A DNA stretch of 64,000 bases from Aquabacterium sp. OR-4 (GTDB taxonomy: Bacteria > Pseudomonadota > Gammaproteobacteria > Burkholderiales > Burkholderiaceae_C): positions 372,001 through 436,000 of the forward strand of contig NZ_JAOCQD020000003.1 in the NCBI RefSeq assembly GCF_025290835.2. The letters run 5' to 3'. Both the position numbers and the translations under genes were made by a program. Positions within the stretch are counted from its first letter, which is position 1. Each line of letters starts with the position of its first letter. A model generated the notes under the pieces. The model saw nothing but the letters and a program-made list of their open reading frames with translations. It was not told the DNA's origin and ran no database searches. This document shows, piece by piece, positions 50,670-59,703 of the stretch.

Positions 50670-51610
50670 GCCTTGCCTCCCGCTGCCGGCAGCAAGCGCT
50701 TCGCGACCAGGCCGAAGATGCCGGTGGGCGCCACGAACACCATCACGATCAGCACCAGGCCCAGCGCCAGCTGCCAGGCACCAGTGAGCAGCGAGGCGGC
50801 ATAGAGCTTGACGAACTCGAACACGAAGGCACCGATGAAGGCCCCCAGCGCATGCGCGCTGCCGCCCAGGATGGCGATGAACACCACCTCGCCCGAGCGC
50901 ACCCAGTAGCCCATCTCCGGCGTCACCAGGCCTTGCGTCAGCGCGAACAGGCTGCCACCCAGCCCGCACAGCGTGGCCGACAGCAGGTAGCCGCCCCAGA
51001 ACACGCGCTTGGCCGAGATGCCCAGGTACTCGAGCCGCGTCTCGTTGGTCTTGATGGCGGCCAGCGCCTGGCCGTTGACGCTGCCGAAGTAGCGCTGCAC
51101 CGCCCAGCCGGCGGCCAGTGCCAGCACCAGGGCCAGGCCCAGCAGCGCGGTCTCGAAACCTTCGCGCTCCATGGCCACGAAGCCGAAGCTGGGCCGGTCG
51201 AAGCGCAGGCCGTCGGTGCCGCCGGTGATGCCGCCAAACTTGCCCAGCACCGAGAACAGCACCATCGAGAAGGCCAGGTTCAGCATGCCGAAGAAGATGC
51301 CGCGGTAGCGCACCATGAACACGCCGATCAGCGCGCCGGCGGCCGTGGCGCTGAGCGTGCCCAGCGCCACCAGCAGCAGCGCGTCCAGGTGCCAGGCCCG
51401 CGCCGCAAAAGCCACCGTGTAGCCCGACAGGCAGGCAAACATGGCGTGGCCGAACGACACCTGGCCGGCGCGGATCAGCACGATCACGCCGGCCACGCTC
51501 AGGCCGTTGGCCAGCGCCAGCAGCACCGGTGTCTTGAGCCAGGGCGCAGCGGCGGTGGCGCCGGCCACGGCCAGCACCAGGGCGAAGACGACGAAGGAGA
51601 GACGGTTCAT
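50666..51610 (-). CDS. LivM-type branched-chain amino acid ABC permease
   Basis: A 314-residue membrane protein with eight or nine hydrophobic helices. GLSVAGVIVLIRAGQVSFGHAM, ALIGVFMVRYRGIFFGMLNLAFS, AIKTNETRLEYLGISAKRVF (EAA-like coupling loop), FIAILGGSAHALGAFIGAF and a C-terminal LVLIVMVFVAPTGIFGLV identify LivM. It forms the channel with the LivH-type partner encoded 13 bp upstream. Confidence 0.9.
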   Translation of the reverse strand: MNRLSFVVFALVLAVAGATAAAPWLKTPVLLALANGLSVAGVIVLIRAGQVSFGHAMFACLSGYTVAFAARAWHLDALLLVALGTLSATAAGALIGVFMVRYRGIFFGMLNLAFSMVLFSVLGKFGGITGGTDGLRFDRPSFGFVAMEREGFETALLGLALVLALAAGWAVQRYFGSVNGQALAAIKTNETRLEYLGISAKRVFWGGYLLSATLCGLGGSLFALTQGLVTPEMGYWVRSGEVVFIAILGGSAHALGAFIGAFVFEFVKLYAASLLTGAWQLALGLVLIVMVFVAPTGIFGLVAKRLLPAAGGKA

Positions 51611-51623
51611 CGCGGGCCGTCCG

Positions 51624-52529
51624 TCAGATGCGGCGCGCGGCCGTCGTTGAGAACAGGCCCTCGGGCCGCAGCAGCAGCACGCCCACCATGATCAGGTAGG
51701 GCATCAGCACCTCGGCTTCGGGCAGCAGGTACACCGCGAAAGAGCGCGCCAGGCCGATCATCAGCGCCGCCAGCGCCGCGCCGCCGATCTGGCCCAGGCC
51801 GGCGGTGGCCACCACGGCAAAGCTCAACACCATCATGTCGGCGCCGATGCCGGGCGTGAAGCTGGTGGTGGGCGAGGCCAGCGCACCGCCCAGCGCACCC
51901 AGCGCCCCGCCGATGGCGATGGTCAGCCAGGTGACGCGGTTCGTGTTGACGCCCATGGCGGTGGCCACCTCGCGGTGGTGGGTGACCGCCGTGACCTGCC
52001 GGCCCAGCGCCGTGCTGCGCAAGAACCAGCGCAGCGCCACGAAGGCCGCCACCGCCACCGCCGGCAGCACCAGCAGCTGGTAGCGGGTGTAGGTGACGCC
52101 CACCACCTCCAGCGTGCCGAGCTGGTTGACCACCTCGCTCACGAACACCGGCTGCACGCCCCAGATCAGGCGCTGCAGATCCTCCAGCACCATGAAGGCC
52201 GCAAAGGTGACCAGCAGCTGCAGGATTGGGTCCTTGTCGAGGATGCGGCGCAGCAGCGCAAATTCAAGCACCGTGCCCAGCAGCCCGCCGATGACCAGCG
52301 CCGCCACAAACAGCGCCGGCAGCCCCAGCCAGGCCGGCAGGCCGAAGTTGCCGATGGCCAGGCCCAGCGTGGCGGCAAAGTAGCCGCCCCAGGCATACAG
52401 GCTGCCGTGCGCGATGTTGAGGATGCGCATGACGCCGAAGATCAGCGTCAGCCCCAGCGCCACCAGAAACAGCAGTGCCGCATACGACACGCCGTCCATC
52501 AGGGCCAGGGCGACCAGGTTCGCGTCCAT
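51624..52529 (-). CDS. LivH-type branched-chain amino acid ABC permease
   Basis: A 301-residue membrane protein. DGVSYAALLFLVALGLTLIFGVMRILNIAHG is the typical LivH start (written as DGVSYAALLFLVALGLTLIF and GVMRILNIAHG). TAVTHHREVATAMGVNTNRV is the coupling loop, GALASPTTSFTPGIGADMM and SFAVVATAGLGQIGGAA follow. It is the second gene of the operon, 36 bp after the binding-protein gene, and forms the permease with the LivM-type protein. Confidence 0.9.
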   Translation of the reverse strand: MDANLVALALMDGVSYAALLFLVALGLTLIFGVMRILNIAHGSLYAWGGYFAATLGLAIGNFGLPAWLGLPALFVAALVIGGLLGTVLEFALLRRILDKDPILQLLVTFAAFMVLEDLQRLIWGVQPVFVSEVVNQLGTLEVVGVTYTRYQLLVLPAVAVAAFVALRWFLRSTALGRQVTAVTHHREVATAMGVNTNRVTWLTIAIGGALGALGGALASPTTSFTPGIGADMMVLSFAVVATAGLGQIGGAALAALMIGLARSFAVYLLPEAEVLMPYLIMVGVLLLRPEGLFSTTAARRI

Positions 52530-52565
52530 CCGTGCGGTGGTTGCTTCAGCGGTGGGCGCTTGGCA

Positions 52566-53885
52566 TCACTTGTGGTCGTGGGTCTTGAGCTGATCGGAGG
52601 TGAGCACCTTCAGTACCGCCGGGTTGATCGACTTGACCCAGGTGGGCGACTGCTGGCCCACCGGGGTGGTGACCAGCTCGGCCGGCACGATGACCATCTT
52701 GTCCATCACCGCAAACGGGTACTTGGGCGTGCGCTTGGTCACCCCCAGCAACTGGGCCTCGAGGCCCTGGCCGTCCTCGCGCATGGTCACCTCGCGGCCA
52801 TAGGCCTTGAACTTCATCTTGCGCATGGCCTCGGCCACCTGCTCGGGCGAGGGCCACTTGCCGCCGTTGGCCTTGATCGCCGCCTCGTAGCCGGTCTTCA
52901 GGCCCACCAGGGCCTGGGCCATGTGGTAGGTGGGATAGATCGGGTAGGCGCCGGTCTTGGCCTTGAACTTGGCGATGAAATCCTTGTGCGCGGGGTCGTC
53001 CTTGGTCTCGGGGTGCAGCCAGTAGTGGTCGCCCCGGCCGCCCACGATCACGCCCTCGGGCAGCGCGTCGCCCAGGCGCTCGAAGCTGCTCTCGGCCAGC
53101 GGCAGCACGAACTGGGTGCTGCCCTTGAACAGGCCGCGCTGCGCCGCCTGGCGCACGAAGGTGTCGAGGTCGCCGCCCCAGCCGGTGTTGAGCACCACGT
53201 CGGGCTTGAGCGCCTGCAGGCGCGAGATCTCGGTGGAGAAGTCCGACGCGCCCAGCTTGGGGAACATCTCGGCCACCACCTTCACGTCGGGCTTGAGCGC
53301 ACGCAGCGTGTTGATGAAGATCTCCCAGCTGTCGCGGCCCCAGGCGTAATCCTGGTTGACCACCGCGATGGTGCTGAAGCTGGGCTTCATCTTCAGCAGG
53401 TACAGCACCGTGGCCACCATCTCGGTGGTGGCATTGGCCTGGGTGCGCACCACGTACTTGTAGCGCTTGTTCTCGAGGATCTTCTCGGTGCCGCAGTCCC
53501 ACATCACGTTGAGCACCTTCAGGTCCTCGGCCACCGGCGCCACGATGTTGCAGTTGCCGCTGCTGATGGCCGAGAGCATCACCTTCACGCCCTGCTCCTG
53601 CACCAGGCGGCGGTACTCGCTGAGCATCTTGTCGCCACCGATGCCTTCGTCGATGAAGGTGGGTACCAGTTTGACGCCGCCGATGCCGCCCTTGGCGTTC
53701 ATCTCCTCGATCAGCAGCTCGGCCGCGGCCTTGCCCGGCACGCCAAACACGCTGGCCGCGCCCGAGGTGAAGGTGGTGATGCCCAGCTTCAGCTCGGCCG
53801 GCTTGTCCTGGGCCAGCGCGGGCGCCAGCAAGGTGGTGGCCAGGGCCAGCGTGGCCAGCGTGCGGTGCATGGGCGTGGGGCGCAT
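52566..53885 (-). CDS. Liv-type periplasmic substrate-binding protein
   Basis: A 439-residue receptor with signal peptide (MHRTLATLALATTLLAPALA) and mature LKLGITTFTSGAASVFGVPG. NAKGGIGGVKLVPTFIDEG, VNQDYAWGRDSWEIFINTLR and TYHMAQALVGLKTGYEAAIK fit the type-1 periplasmic-binding fold of ABC transporters for amino acids, amides and aromatic acids. The start at 53885 has GGAGA 6 bases before it; an ATG at 53870 is also plausible. As the first gene it sets the operon; the ligand is unknown but is presumably the substrate of the SDR and ALDH enzymes downstream. Confidence 0.9.
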   Translation of the reverse strand: MRPTPMHRTLATLALATTLLAPALAQDKPAELKLGITTFTSGAASVFGVPGKAAAELLIEEMNAKGGIGGVKLVPTFIDEGIGGDKMLSEYRRLVQEQGVKVMLSAISSGNCNIVAPVAEDLKVLNVMWDCGTEKILENKRYKYVVRTQANATTEMVATVLYLLKMKPSFSTIAVVNQDYAWGRDSWEIFINTLRALKPDVKVVAEMFPKLGASDFSTEISRLQALKPDVVLNTGWGGDLDTFVRQAAQRGLFKGSTQFVLPLAESSFERLGDALPEGVIVGGRGDHYWLHPETKDDPAHKDFIAKFKAKTGAYPIYPTYHMAQALVGLKTGYEAAIKANGGKWPSPEQVAEAMRKMKFKAYGREVTMREDGQGLEAQLLGVTKRTPKYPFAVMDKMVIVPAELVTTPVGQQSPTWVKSINPAVLKVLTSDQLKTHDHK

Positions 53886-54108
53886 CGGTGTCTCCTGCGG
53901 TTTTTGTGGGCCGCAGCGGGCTTCACCGTCGGCCAGGGCACTATGCCGCCGGCCCGGGGGACACGCCATTCATCAATCTGGAAGCGCGCCTTCCGGGGGC
54001 CGGAAGCAGGGCCAACCCTCGGGCCGCGGCCAGGCCACGGCCGGGCCAGCACCTGCACCTGCGCCTGCGCCTGCGCCAGGGCCAGGGCCAGGCGCGTGGC
54101 CGGTGTTC

Positions 54109-54777
54109 TCAGGGCCGCACGGCGTCCAGCAGGCGCGGGTTGGGCTGTGGCGTGTGCTGCACCGCGGGCGCCGCCGAGGGCACGGGCTGCGGGCAGGCCT
54201 GGGCCTGGCGCAGGCCCTTCAAGAAGGCACGGCGCACGCCGCCGGCGGCAATGGCCGCGGCCACCGCGCGCGAGCGCTGCTCGGCACCGCTGAGCTTGCG
54301 CACCCAGCCGCGAAACGGCACCAGGCCCTCGGCCGTGCGCTGCAGCGCGCCCACGGCGGCGTCGCCGGCCAGGCTGCTGCCGCGCTCGATCAGGCCGGGC
54401 CGGGTGTCGCTGGCCGGGGCATCGAGGTCGGGGCCCAGGGCCTCGTCGAGCGCATTGATCTCGGCCTGCAGCGCGGCGCAGCCACCGGCATCGGGCGGGC
54501 CATAAGGCGCCTTGCGTGCGGCCTGCAGCACCTCGGGGATCACCTGCTGCAGCAGGTTCAGATCGACCAGCGGCGTGGTGGCCGCGTTCTCGATGCGGGT
54601 GGCCGGTGGCGCGCTGGCGCAGCCGGCCAGGCTGGCCAGCACGGCCAGGCCCAGCGTGGCCGGCACCCGCCAGGGCCGGCGCGGCGCTGGCGCGTGGCCC
54701 GGCGCGCGGGCGCTGTGGCCATCGGGGCGGTGGGCGCCGCCGGTGGGGCGGGCGGGGGGCAGGTGGGGTGTCATCAC
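54109..54777 (-). CDS. Putative lipoprotein of unknown function
   Basis: 222 residues with a lipobox LASLAGC ending at C53 after the hydrophobic TLGLAVLASLAG, so the mature protein would be lipid-anchored. The 37 residues before it are Pro/Arg/His-rich and probably mean that the true start is later. The mature part has TTPLVDLNLLQQVIPEVLQAARK and GGCAALQAEINALDEALGPDLD, helical, with a Pro/Gln tail. I do not recognise a family. It lies on the minus strand between an ABC operon and signal peptidase I; spacing to both suggests its own promoter. Confidence 0.65.
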   Translation of the reverse strand: MMTPHLPPARPTGGAHRPDGHSARAPGHAPAPRRPWRVPATLGLAVLASLAGCASAPPATRIENAATTPLVDLNLLQQVIPEVLQAARKAPYGPPDAGGCAALQAEINALDEALGPDLDAPASDTRPGLIERGSSLAGDAAVGALQRTAEGLVPFRGWVRKLSGAEQRSRAVAAAIAAGGVRRAFLKGLRQAQACPQPVPSAAPAVQHTPQPNPRLLDAVRP

Positions 54778-54836
54778 CTGCCGATGCTACTGCGGTGCCG
54801 GGCCTGGCGGGCCTGGGCTGGGCCGCGGCGGGGCGC

Positions 54837-55505
54837 CTACTCCAGCACCGACAGCGTGCGGCCAAATCGTGGCCGCCAGCCGTCGGTGGTGTCGGCCGAC
54901 ACCAGCACGCGCTCGGCGCGGCCGATCAGCCGGTGCCGCGGCACGGCGCCGATGAAGCGCGAGTCTTCGCTGTTGTCGCGGTTGTCGCCCAGCATGAAGA
55001 AGTGCCCGGCCGGCACGGTGGTGGGCGCGAAGCTGCGCCGTGCCTGCACGCCGTCGAGAAACTGCACCTGGCGGCCGCTGCCGGCCAGTGTTTCACGCGC
55101 CCGCGTGGCCGGCACCACCACGCCCGGGGCCAGCCACTCGCGCAGCAGGCCGATCTCGTCATAACGCGCGGCCTGGCCGTTGACGATCAGCACCTCGTTG
55201 CGCATCTCGAGCACATCACCGGGCAGGCCGACAATGCGCTTGATCAGCCGCGTGCCATTGGCCGGCGACGAGAACGTGACGATGTCGCCGCGCTGCGGCT
55301 CGCCCAGGCGCGCCAGCGAGACATCGGTGAGCGGCAGCTTCAGGTCGTAGGCCAGGCGGTTGACCAGCACCACATCGCCTTCCACGATGGTGGGCCGCAT
55401 CGAGCCGGTGGGCACCGGGTTCCAGTCGGCCACCGCGGTGCGGAAGAAGCCGAAGCACAGCAAAAACACCAGAAAAGCGCGGTTCTCGCGCAGCCAGTTC
55501 GTCAT
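54837..55505 (-). CDS. lepB: Signal peptidase I
   Basis: 222 residues with one N-terminal membrane segment (AFLVFLLCFGFFRTAVAD), catalytic S35 in PTGSMRPTI, catalytic K89 in RLIKRIVGLPGD, and the GDNRDNSEDSR box. It cleaves signal peptides of exported proteins in the inner membrane. ATG 55505 is the family start; the longer frame to 55607 has no homology. It is shorter than the usual two-helix LepB and has one membrane helix, so it may be a second, specialised copy; no rnc or era gene is next to it. Confidence 0.88.
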   Translation of the reverse strand: MTNWLRENRAFLVFLLCFGFFRTAVADWNPVPTGSMRPTIVEGDVVLVNRLAYDLKLPLTDVSLARLGEPQRGDIVTFSSPANGTRLIKRIVGLPGDVLEMRNEVLIVNGQAARYDEIGLLREWLAPGVVVPATRARETLAGSGRQVQFLDGVQARRSFAPTTVPAGHFFMLGDNRDNSEDSRFIGAVPRHRLIGRAERVLVSADTTDGWRPRFGRTLSVLE

Positions 55506-55646
55506 CGTTGCTCCCTTGTGGCCTGGCGGCCTGTCGGCCGGCTGGCGGCAGCGCCCCCGGTGGCGCCGGCCCTGCCGACTGACCCGTGCACAGCCCGGAG
55601 GTTCCATGCCGTGGCGCTGGGCATGCCGGCGGGCGCGGCGGCTGGC

Positions 55647-56069
55647 TCAGCGCAGCGTCTTGCGCACCACCAGCTTCAGGCCCGACCACACCTCGCTCAC
55701 GGCGCAGACCTTCACATCCACCCAGCCCAGTGGCAGCGCCAGCGTGCGGATCACGTCCTCGGTGATGTCGGTGGGCATCCTGGAGGCCTTCTTGGGCCAC
55801 GACACCCACAGCATCGCGTCGGGCCGCAGCGCCTGGCGCAACAGCGTCAGCTGCGTGGCCAGCTCGGCCTGCCGGGTGGTGAACAGGTGCGGCAGGTCGG
55901 TTTGCGGCGAGGCCGCTGCGGCCCATACCAGGCCCGGCGGCAGCGGCGCCAGCCAGCCGGCATAGCCTTCGGGCGCGTTCAGCACGCACACCTGGGCGCC
56001 GGCCACGATGCCCAGCTTGCGCGCCAGCGGCGTGCCTGAGTAACCGGCGGTGGGCGTTGCGCTGGCCAT
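55647..56069 (-). CDS. DUF3052-like protein
   Basis: A 140-residue cytoplasmic protein. TAGYSGTPLARKLGIVAGAQ at the N-terminus and LWVSWPKKASRMPTDITEDVI followed by LPLGWVDVKVCAVSEVWSGLKLV are the strongly conserved DUF3052 blocks (written with at most 20 residues per run). No enzymatic role is established. It is followed, 5 bases away from the GNAT gene's end, in a minus-strand GNAT-DUF3052 pair that may be one transcript. Confidence 0.82.
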   Translation of the reverse strand: MASATPTAGYSGTPLARKLGIVAGAQVCVLNAPEGYAGWLAPLPPGLVWAAAASPQTDLPHLFTTRQAELATQLTLLRQALRPDAMLWVSWPKKASRMPTDITEDVIRTLALPLGWVDVKVCAVSEVWSGLKLVVRKTLR

Positions 56070-56074
56070 GGCGA

Positions 56075-56650
56075 TCAGGCCCCGTTGGGGCCAGGCGCCT
56101 GGCCAGTGGCCATGGCAGCGGCCGGCGCCAGCGGCTTGTGCATGAACACGCTCAGCGGATCGTCGCGGTAATCGGCAAAGGGCCCGCGCCGCGCGTAGCC
56201 GTGGCGGGCGTACAGCGCCAGGGCCTCGGGCTGGTAGGGGCCGGTCTCGAGCATCACGCAGCGGCAGCCGCGTGTGGCGGCCTCGGCTTCCAGCCAGGCC
56301 AGCAGGCGGGTGGCGATGCCGTGGCCGCGCTGCGCGGGCTGCACATACATGCGCTTGAGTTCACCGTGGGCGATGCCGGCACCCGGCTCGGCCGCTGCCA
56401 GCACGATGGCGCCGCAACCCACGGCCCGGCCGGCGGCGGTGCGGGCCACGGCAAACAGCACCTGCGGCTGGCTGAGCGCGCCGATGTCGAGCGCATGCCG
56501 GCTTTCGGGCGGGTACAGCGTGTCCTGGTAGGCATCGAGTTCGGCGATCAGCGCAATCACCTCGGCCTGGTTGGCGGCTTCGCCACGCACCACGATGGGC
56601 GTTGCCGCCGGCTGGTGGCCTGGCGTGTGCGGCGCGGGGGTGGGGTTCAT
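56075..56650 (-). CDS. GNAT-family N-acetyltransferase
   Basis: A 191-residue single-domain GNAT. VGCGAIVLAAAEPGAGIAHG, GELKRMYVQPAQRGHGIATRLL containing the acetyl-CoA-binding Q/RxxGxG/A loop (RGHGIATRLL), LETGPYQPEALALYARHGYARR and FADYRDDPLSVFMHKPL are present. It transfers an acetyl group to an unknown amine. It is upstream of the DUF3052 gene by 5 bases and probably co-transcribed. Confidence 0.87.
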   Translation of the reverse strand: MNPTPAPHTPGHQPAATPIVVRGEAANQAEVIALIAELDAYQDTLYPPESRHALDIGALSQPQVLFAVARTAAGRAVGCGAIVLAAAEPGAGIAHGELKRMYVQPAQRGHGIATRLLAWLEAEAATRGCRCVMLETGPYQPEALALYARHGYARRGPFADYRDDPLSVFMHKPLAPAAAMATGQAPGPNGA

Positions 56651-56824
56651 GTCGGGCGCGAGACAAAAAGGAGGGGATTGGGCAGGCCATTCGGCCCATT
56701 CGGGCGCCGCCGCATGCTAACGCGCAGCAGAATCGGCAACCGGGCGCGCCGATTTCGACATTCGGCCAGTGCGCGGCCGCCTCGAACCGGCCCGAGCCGG
56801 GCTTGCCCCGCGATCATCACCGCC

Positions 56825-58315
56825 ATGCCCACCTCGCCTGCCCCTGCCGTGAAGCCCTGGTTGCCTCTTCTTCTGGCTGCCGCCGCGGCCTGGACCATCG
56901 CCGTGCCCCGCCCTGCCCTGGCGGCCGAGCCGGTGCGCACCTGGATCGTTGGCGCCACCGTGCTGTCGCCCGAACGCGGCGACGAAGGCCAGCGCCTGAA
57001 CGTGCTGATCGAGGGCGAGCGCATTGCCGCCGTCACGCCCACGCTGCCGGCCGACGCGGCGCGCACGGCGCAGATCGTCGAGGCCGGCGGCCAGGTGCTG
57101 ATCCCGGGCCTGATCGACAGCCATGTGCACCTGGCCAGCGTGCCGGGCTTCAACCCGGTGATGGCCTTCACCCACCCGCTGATCACGCGCGACTACCGGG
57201 CGCAGATGCCGCGCTCGTTTCTGCGCTATGGCTACACCACGCTGGTCGACCTGGTGCCCACCAGCCGCGATGTGCTGGACGACTTCATGGCCGCGCCGGC
57301 CCACCCCGACCTGCTGCACTGCGGCGCGCTGCCGCTGTGGGGTGGCTACCCCTCGCACTACGCGCCCTGGCTGCTGCGCGGCTGGGTGTTTCCGAACGCG
57401 GTGGCGCCGTCCGAGCCGGGCAGCAAGCGCTCGCCGCAGGCGGCGGTGGCGCGGGCCCAGGCCGAGGGCGCGCGCTGCGTGAAAACCTTCTTCGAGCGTG
57501 GTTTCGGCCCCGACCGCAACCTGCCGGTGCCCGATGCGGCGCTGTTCGGGCAGATCGTGCAGGCCGCGCGCGCCGCCGGCATGCCGGTGCTGCTGCATGC
57601 CAGCTCGGTGGAGGCGCAGCGCTTCGGCGTGGCCGGGGGCGCCGACATCCTGGTGCATGGCCTGTGGAACTGGCAGCCAGATGGCGCCTCGGGCACGCTG
57701 CCGGCGCCGGCGCGCGAACTGCTCGACCAGATTGCCGAGCGCCGCATCGGCTTCATGCCCACGCTGCAGGTGCTGGGCGGCCTGAGCCTGCTGTTCGAGC
57801 CCGGCTATCTTGATCGGCCCGAGCTGCGCCGGGTGCTGCCGGCATCGCTGCTCGAGTGGCTGCGCAGCCCGGCCGGCCAGTGGTTCAAGAACGAGCTGGC
57901 CGGCGGCCAGCCCGATGCGGTGATGCGCGGGCGCTTCGACGCCGCGCTGCGCCGCGGCGCCGAGGCCACCCGCTACCTGGCCCAGCCGGCGCGCGGCGCG
58001 CGCTTCTTGTTTGGCTCCGACACGCCCTCGGGCCCCACGCCCGGCAACCTGCCGGGCCTGAACGGCTACCTCGAGATGCAGCGCCTGGCCGCCGCCGGCC
58101 TGAGCCTGCGCCAGATCTTCGAGGCCGCCACGCTGCACAACGCCCAGGCCTTCGGGCTGGCCGCCCAGGTGGGCAGCATCGAGGTGGGCAAGCGCGCCAA
58201 CCTGCTGCTGCTGGCCAGCTCGCCGCTGCTGAGCGTGCAGGCCTACGACCAGATCCAGAGCGTGTGGATCGGTGGCCGGCGGCTGGCGCCCAGCAGCCTG
58301 GAAGCGCAGCCCTGA
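56825..58315 (+). CDS. Secreted amidohydrolase-family protein
   Basis: A 496-residue metal-dependent hydrolase with signal peptide (LPLLLAAAAAWTIAVPRPALA) and mature AEPVRTWIVGATVLSPERG. GLIDSHVHLAS carries the HxH metal pair, KTFFERGFGP a possible bridging lysine, LLHASS and ILVHGLWNW the third and fourth histidines, and FGSDTPSG the catalytic aspartate. The C-terminal GSIEVGKRANLLLL is the usual amidohydrolase beta-sandwich end. It probably hydrolyses an amide or cyclic amide in the periplasm; the substrate is unknown. ATG 56825 is the only start giving a signal peptide. Confidence 0.87.
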   Translation: MPTSPAPAVKPWLPLLLAAAAAWTIAVPRPALAAEPVRTWIVGATVLSPERGDEGQRLNVLIEGERIAAVTPTLPADAARTAQIVEAGGQVLIPGLIDSHVHLASVPGFNPVMAFTHPLITRDYRAQMPRSFLRYGYTTLVDLVPTSRDVLDDFMAAPAHPDLLHCGALPLWGGYPSHYAPWLLRGWVFPNAVAPSEPGSKRSPQAAVARAQAEGARCVKTFFERGFGPDRNLPVPDAALFGQIVQAARAAGMPVLLHASSVEAQRFGVAGGADILVHGLWNWQPDGASGTLPAPARELLDQIAERRIGFMPTLQVLGGLSLLFEPGYLDRPELRRVLPASLLEWLRSPAGQWFKNELAGGQPDAVMRGRFDAALRRGAEATRYLAQPARGARFLFGSDTPSGPTPGNLPGLNGYLEMQRLAAAGLSLRQIFEAATLHNAQAFGLAAQVGSIEVGKRANLLLLASSPLLSVQAYDQIQSVWIGGRRLAPSSLEAQP

Positions 58316-58361
58316 ATCGGGCGGGCCGGCCGGCCGGGCGCAAGCGCCAGGGCCATCGCCA

Positions 58362-58398
58362 GGGCTGGGGCTGGGGCCGGGGCCGGGGCCGGGGCCGG
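58362..58398 (+). repeat. G-rich hexamer array (GGGGCC)n
   Basis: A run of GGGCT, GGGGCT, then four GGGGCC units lies between the convergent amidohydrolase and SRPBCC genes. Four or more G tracts could form a G-quadruplex on the plus strand. Confidence 0.8.
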
Positions 58399-58399
58399 T

Positions 58400-58849
58400 T
58401 CAGCCCGGGATCTCGGCCTCCACCAGCTGGGCCAGCAGCAGCAGCGATTCCTGCCAGCCCAGCTGGCAGGCCGCGGCCGGAATCACCGCCGGGATGCCCG
58501 CCTGCGTGGCCACCAGCTCGGTGCCGCAGAACACCGGCGTGAGCGTGACGGTGGTCACCATCTCGCCGGGCAGGTTGGCATCGTCGAACACGCTGGTGTA
58601 GCGGATGCGGCCGGGCGGCGCGAGCTCGAGGTAGGTGCCGCCAAACGAGTGCGCGCCGCCCGTGCCCAGGTTGATGAAGGACATGCGCCACTGGCCGCCC
58701 ACCCGCACATCCATCTGATGCACCTGGCCCACGAAGCCATGCGGCGGCAGCCACTTGGCCATGGCCTCGGGCGTGGTGAAGGCGCGGTAGATGCGCTCGG
58801 GCGGTGCGCGCAGCACGCGGCGCAGTTCGATGGTGTGGGTCTCGGACAA
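58400..58849 (-). CDS. SRPBCC/AHSA1-family protein
   Basis: A 149-residue protein with a TTG start at 58849, chosen because AGGAG sits about 7 bases upstream and the frame has no homology before it. LSETHTIELRRVLRAPPERIY, AMAKWLPPHGF and GGQWRMSFINLG with GTYLELAPPGRIRYTSVF are typical of the AHSA1/START-like helix-grip fold. These proteins bind small hydrophobic molecules; ligands are usually unknown. Such genes are often next to ArsR regulators, and the remains of one lie 0.8 kb away (59695-59857). Confidence 0.85.
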   Translation of the reverse strand: MSETHTIELRRVLRAPPERIYRAFTTPEAMAKWLPPHGFVGQVHQMDVRVGGQWRMSFINLGTGGAHSFGGTYLELAPPGRIRYTSVFDDANLPGEMVTTVTLTPVFCGTELVATQAGIPAVIPAAACQLGWQESLLLLAQLVEAEIPG

Positions 58850-58964
58850 GGCAGGCTCCTGCAGGTGGTTGCGTGTGACGACGAAGCAGGCGCTGCCAGA
58901 TCGACACGGTGTGCCGGCTCGGCCCGGCTGGATGGGCCTGGCCCGCGGGCAGGCCGTCTGACGC

Positions 58965-59546
58965 TCAGGTGGCCGGGCCGGTGGGCGGCGCGGCAAAGCT
59001 CAGCTGCGCGGCGGCCACCGCGGCATTGCCGCGGCCTGGATAGCGCAGCCAGGTCATCGCGGTGTTGAGGTCGTGCACCACCGATTCGGCCTCCACGCGC
59101 TGGCCGCCATCGAGCACCAGGGTCTCGGTGCTGTGGGCATCGCTGACCAGCGTGAGGTCGTAGCCGCGCTCGAGCGCGGCATAGGCCGTGGCGCGGATGC
59201 ACCAGCCGCTGGCCGCACCGGCCAGCACGATGTGCGTGGCCCCCAGCGCAGCCAGCTCGGCGACAAGCGGTGTGTCTTCAAAGGCCGAGTTGAACTGCTT
59301 GGCAATCAGGCGCTCGCTGGCCGCGGGCACCAGCTCGGGCACCCATTGCCAGGCTGGCGTGCCCGGCTGCAGCTCGTGGTTTTGGTGCTGCACCCAGATC
59401 ACCGGCACGCCCTGCGCGCGTGCCTGCGCCACCGTGTGCGCCACATTGGCAATCACCCGCGGCGCCTGCCAGGCCGCGGCCATCACGCCCACCTGCACAT
59501 CCACCACCAGCAGCACCGGCTGGTGCCCGTCACGAACCGTGGCCAT
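58965..59546 (-). CDS. Isochorismatase-family cysteine hydrolase
   Basis: A 193-residue single-domain hydrolase with the catalytic triad D16 (LVVDVQVG), K83 (IAKQFNSAF) and C116 (AASGWCIRATA). Strand order fits the cysteine hydrolase fold (isochorismatase/nicotinamidase group). Substrate cannot be inferred; the TSLNTAMTW-type tail is short. The ATG at 59546 begins MATVRDGHQPVLLVVDVQVG. It is 115 bp before the SRPBCC gene on the same strand, so the two may form a transcript. Confidence 0.88.
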   Translation of the reverse strand: MATVRDGHQPVLLVVDVQVGVMAAAWQAPRVIANVAHTVAQARAQGVPVIWVQHQNHELQPGTPAWQWVPELVPAASERLIAKQFNSAFEDTPLVAELAALGATHIVLAGAASGWCIRATAYAALERGYDLTLVSDAHSTETLVLDGGQRVEAESVVHDLNTAMTWLRYPGRGNAAVAAAQLSFAAPPTGPAT

Positions 59547-59647
59547 GTCGACTCCCTGTCTGCCATCACGCAGCCGGCGAGTGTGCCAAAGGCTGGGCGA
59601 CGCGCAGCCGGCTGCGTGCCCCAGTGTGGGGGGATGCGGCCTTTATT

Positions 59648-59703
59648 CAACCAATGGGTTGGCAGTCGGCCTCGCGCCGTCTGAATTCAACTGCATGGTT
59701 GAA
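59648..59703. promoter_or_regulatory. Two ArsR-type palindromes
   Basis: CAACCaatgGGTTG at 59648-59661 and TTCAACtgcatgGTTGAA at 59686-59703 are inverted repeats of the same GGTTGAA half-site. The second contains the regulator's own start codon, as expected of an autorepressed ArsR gene. Confidence 0.6.
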
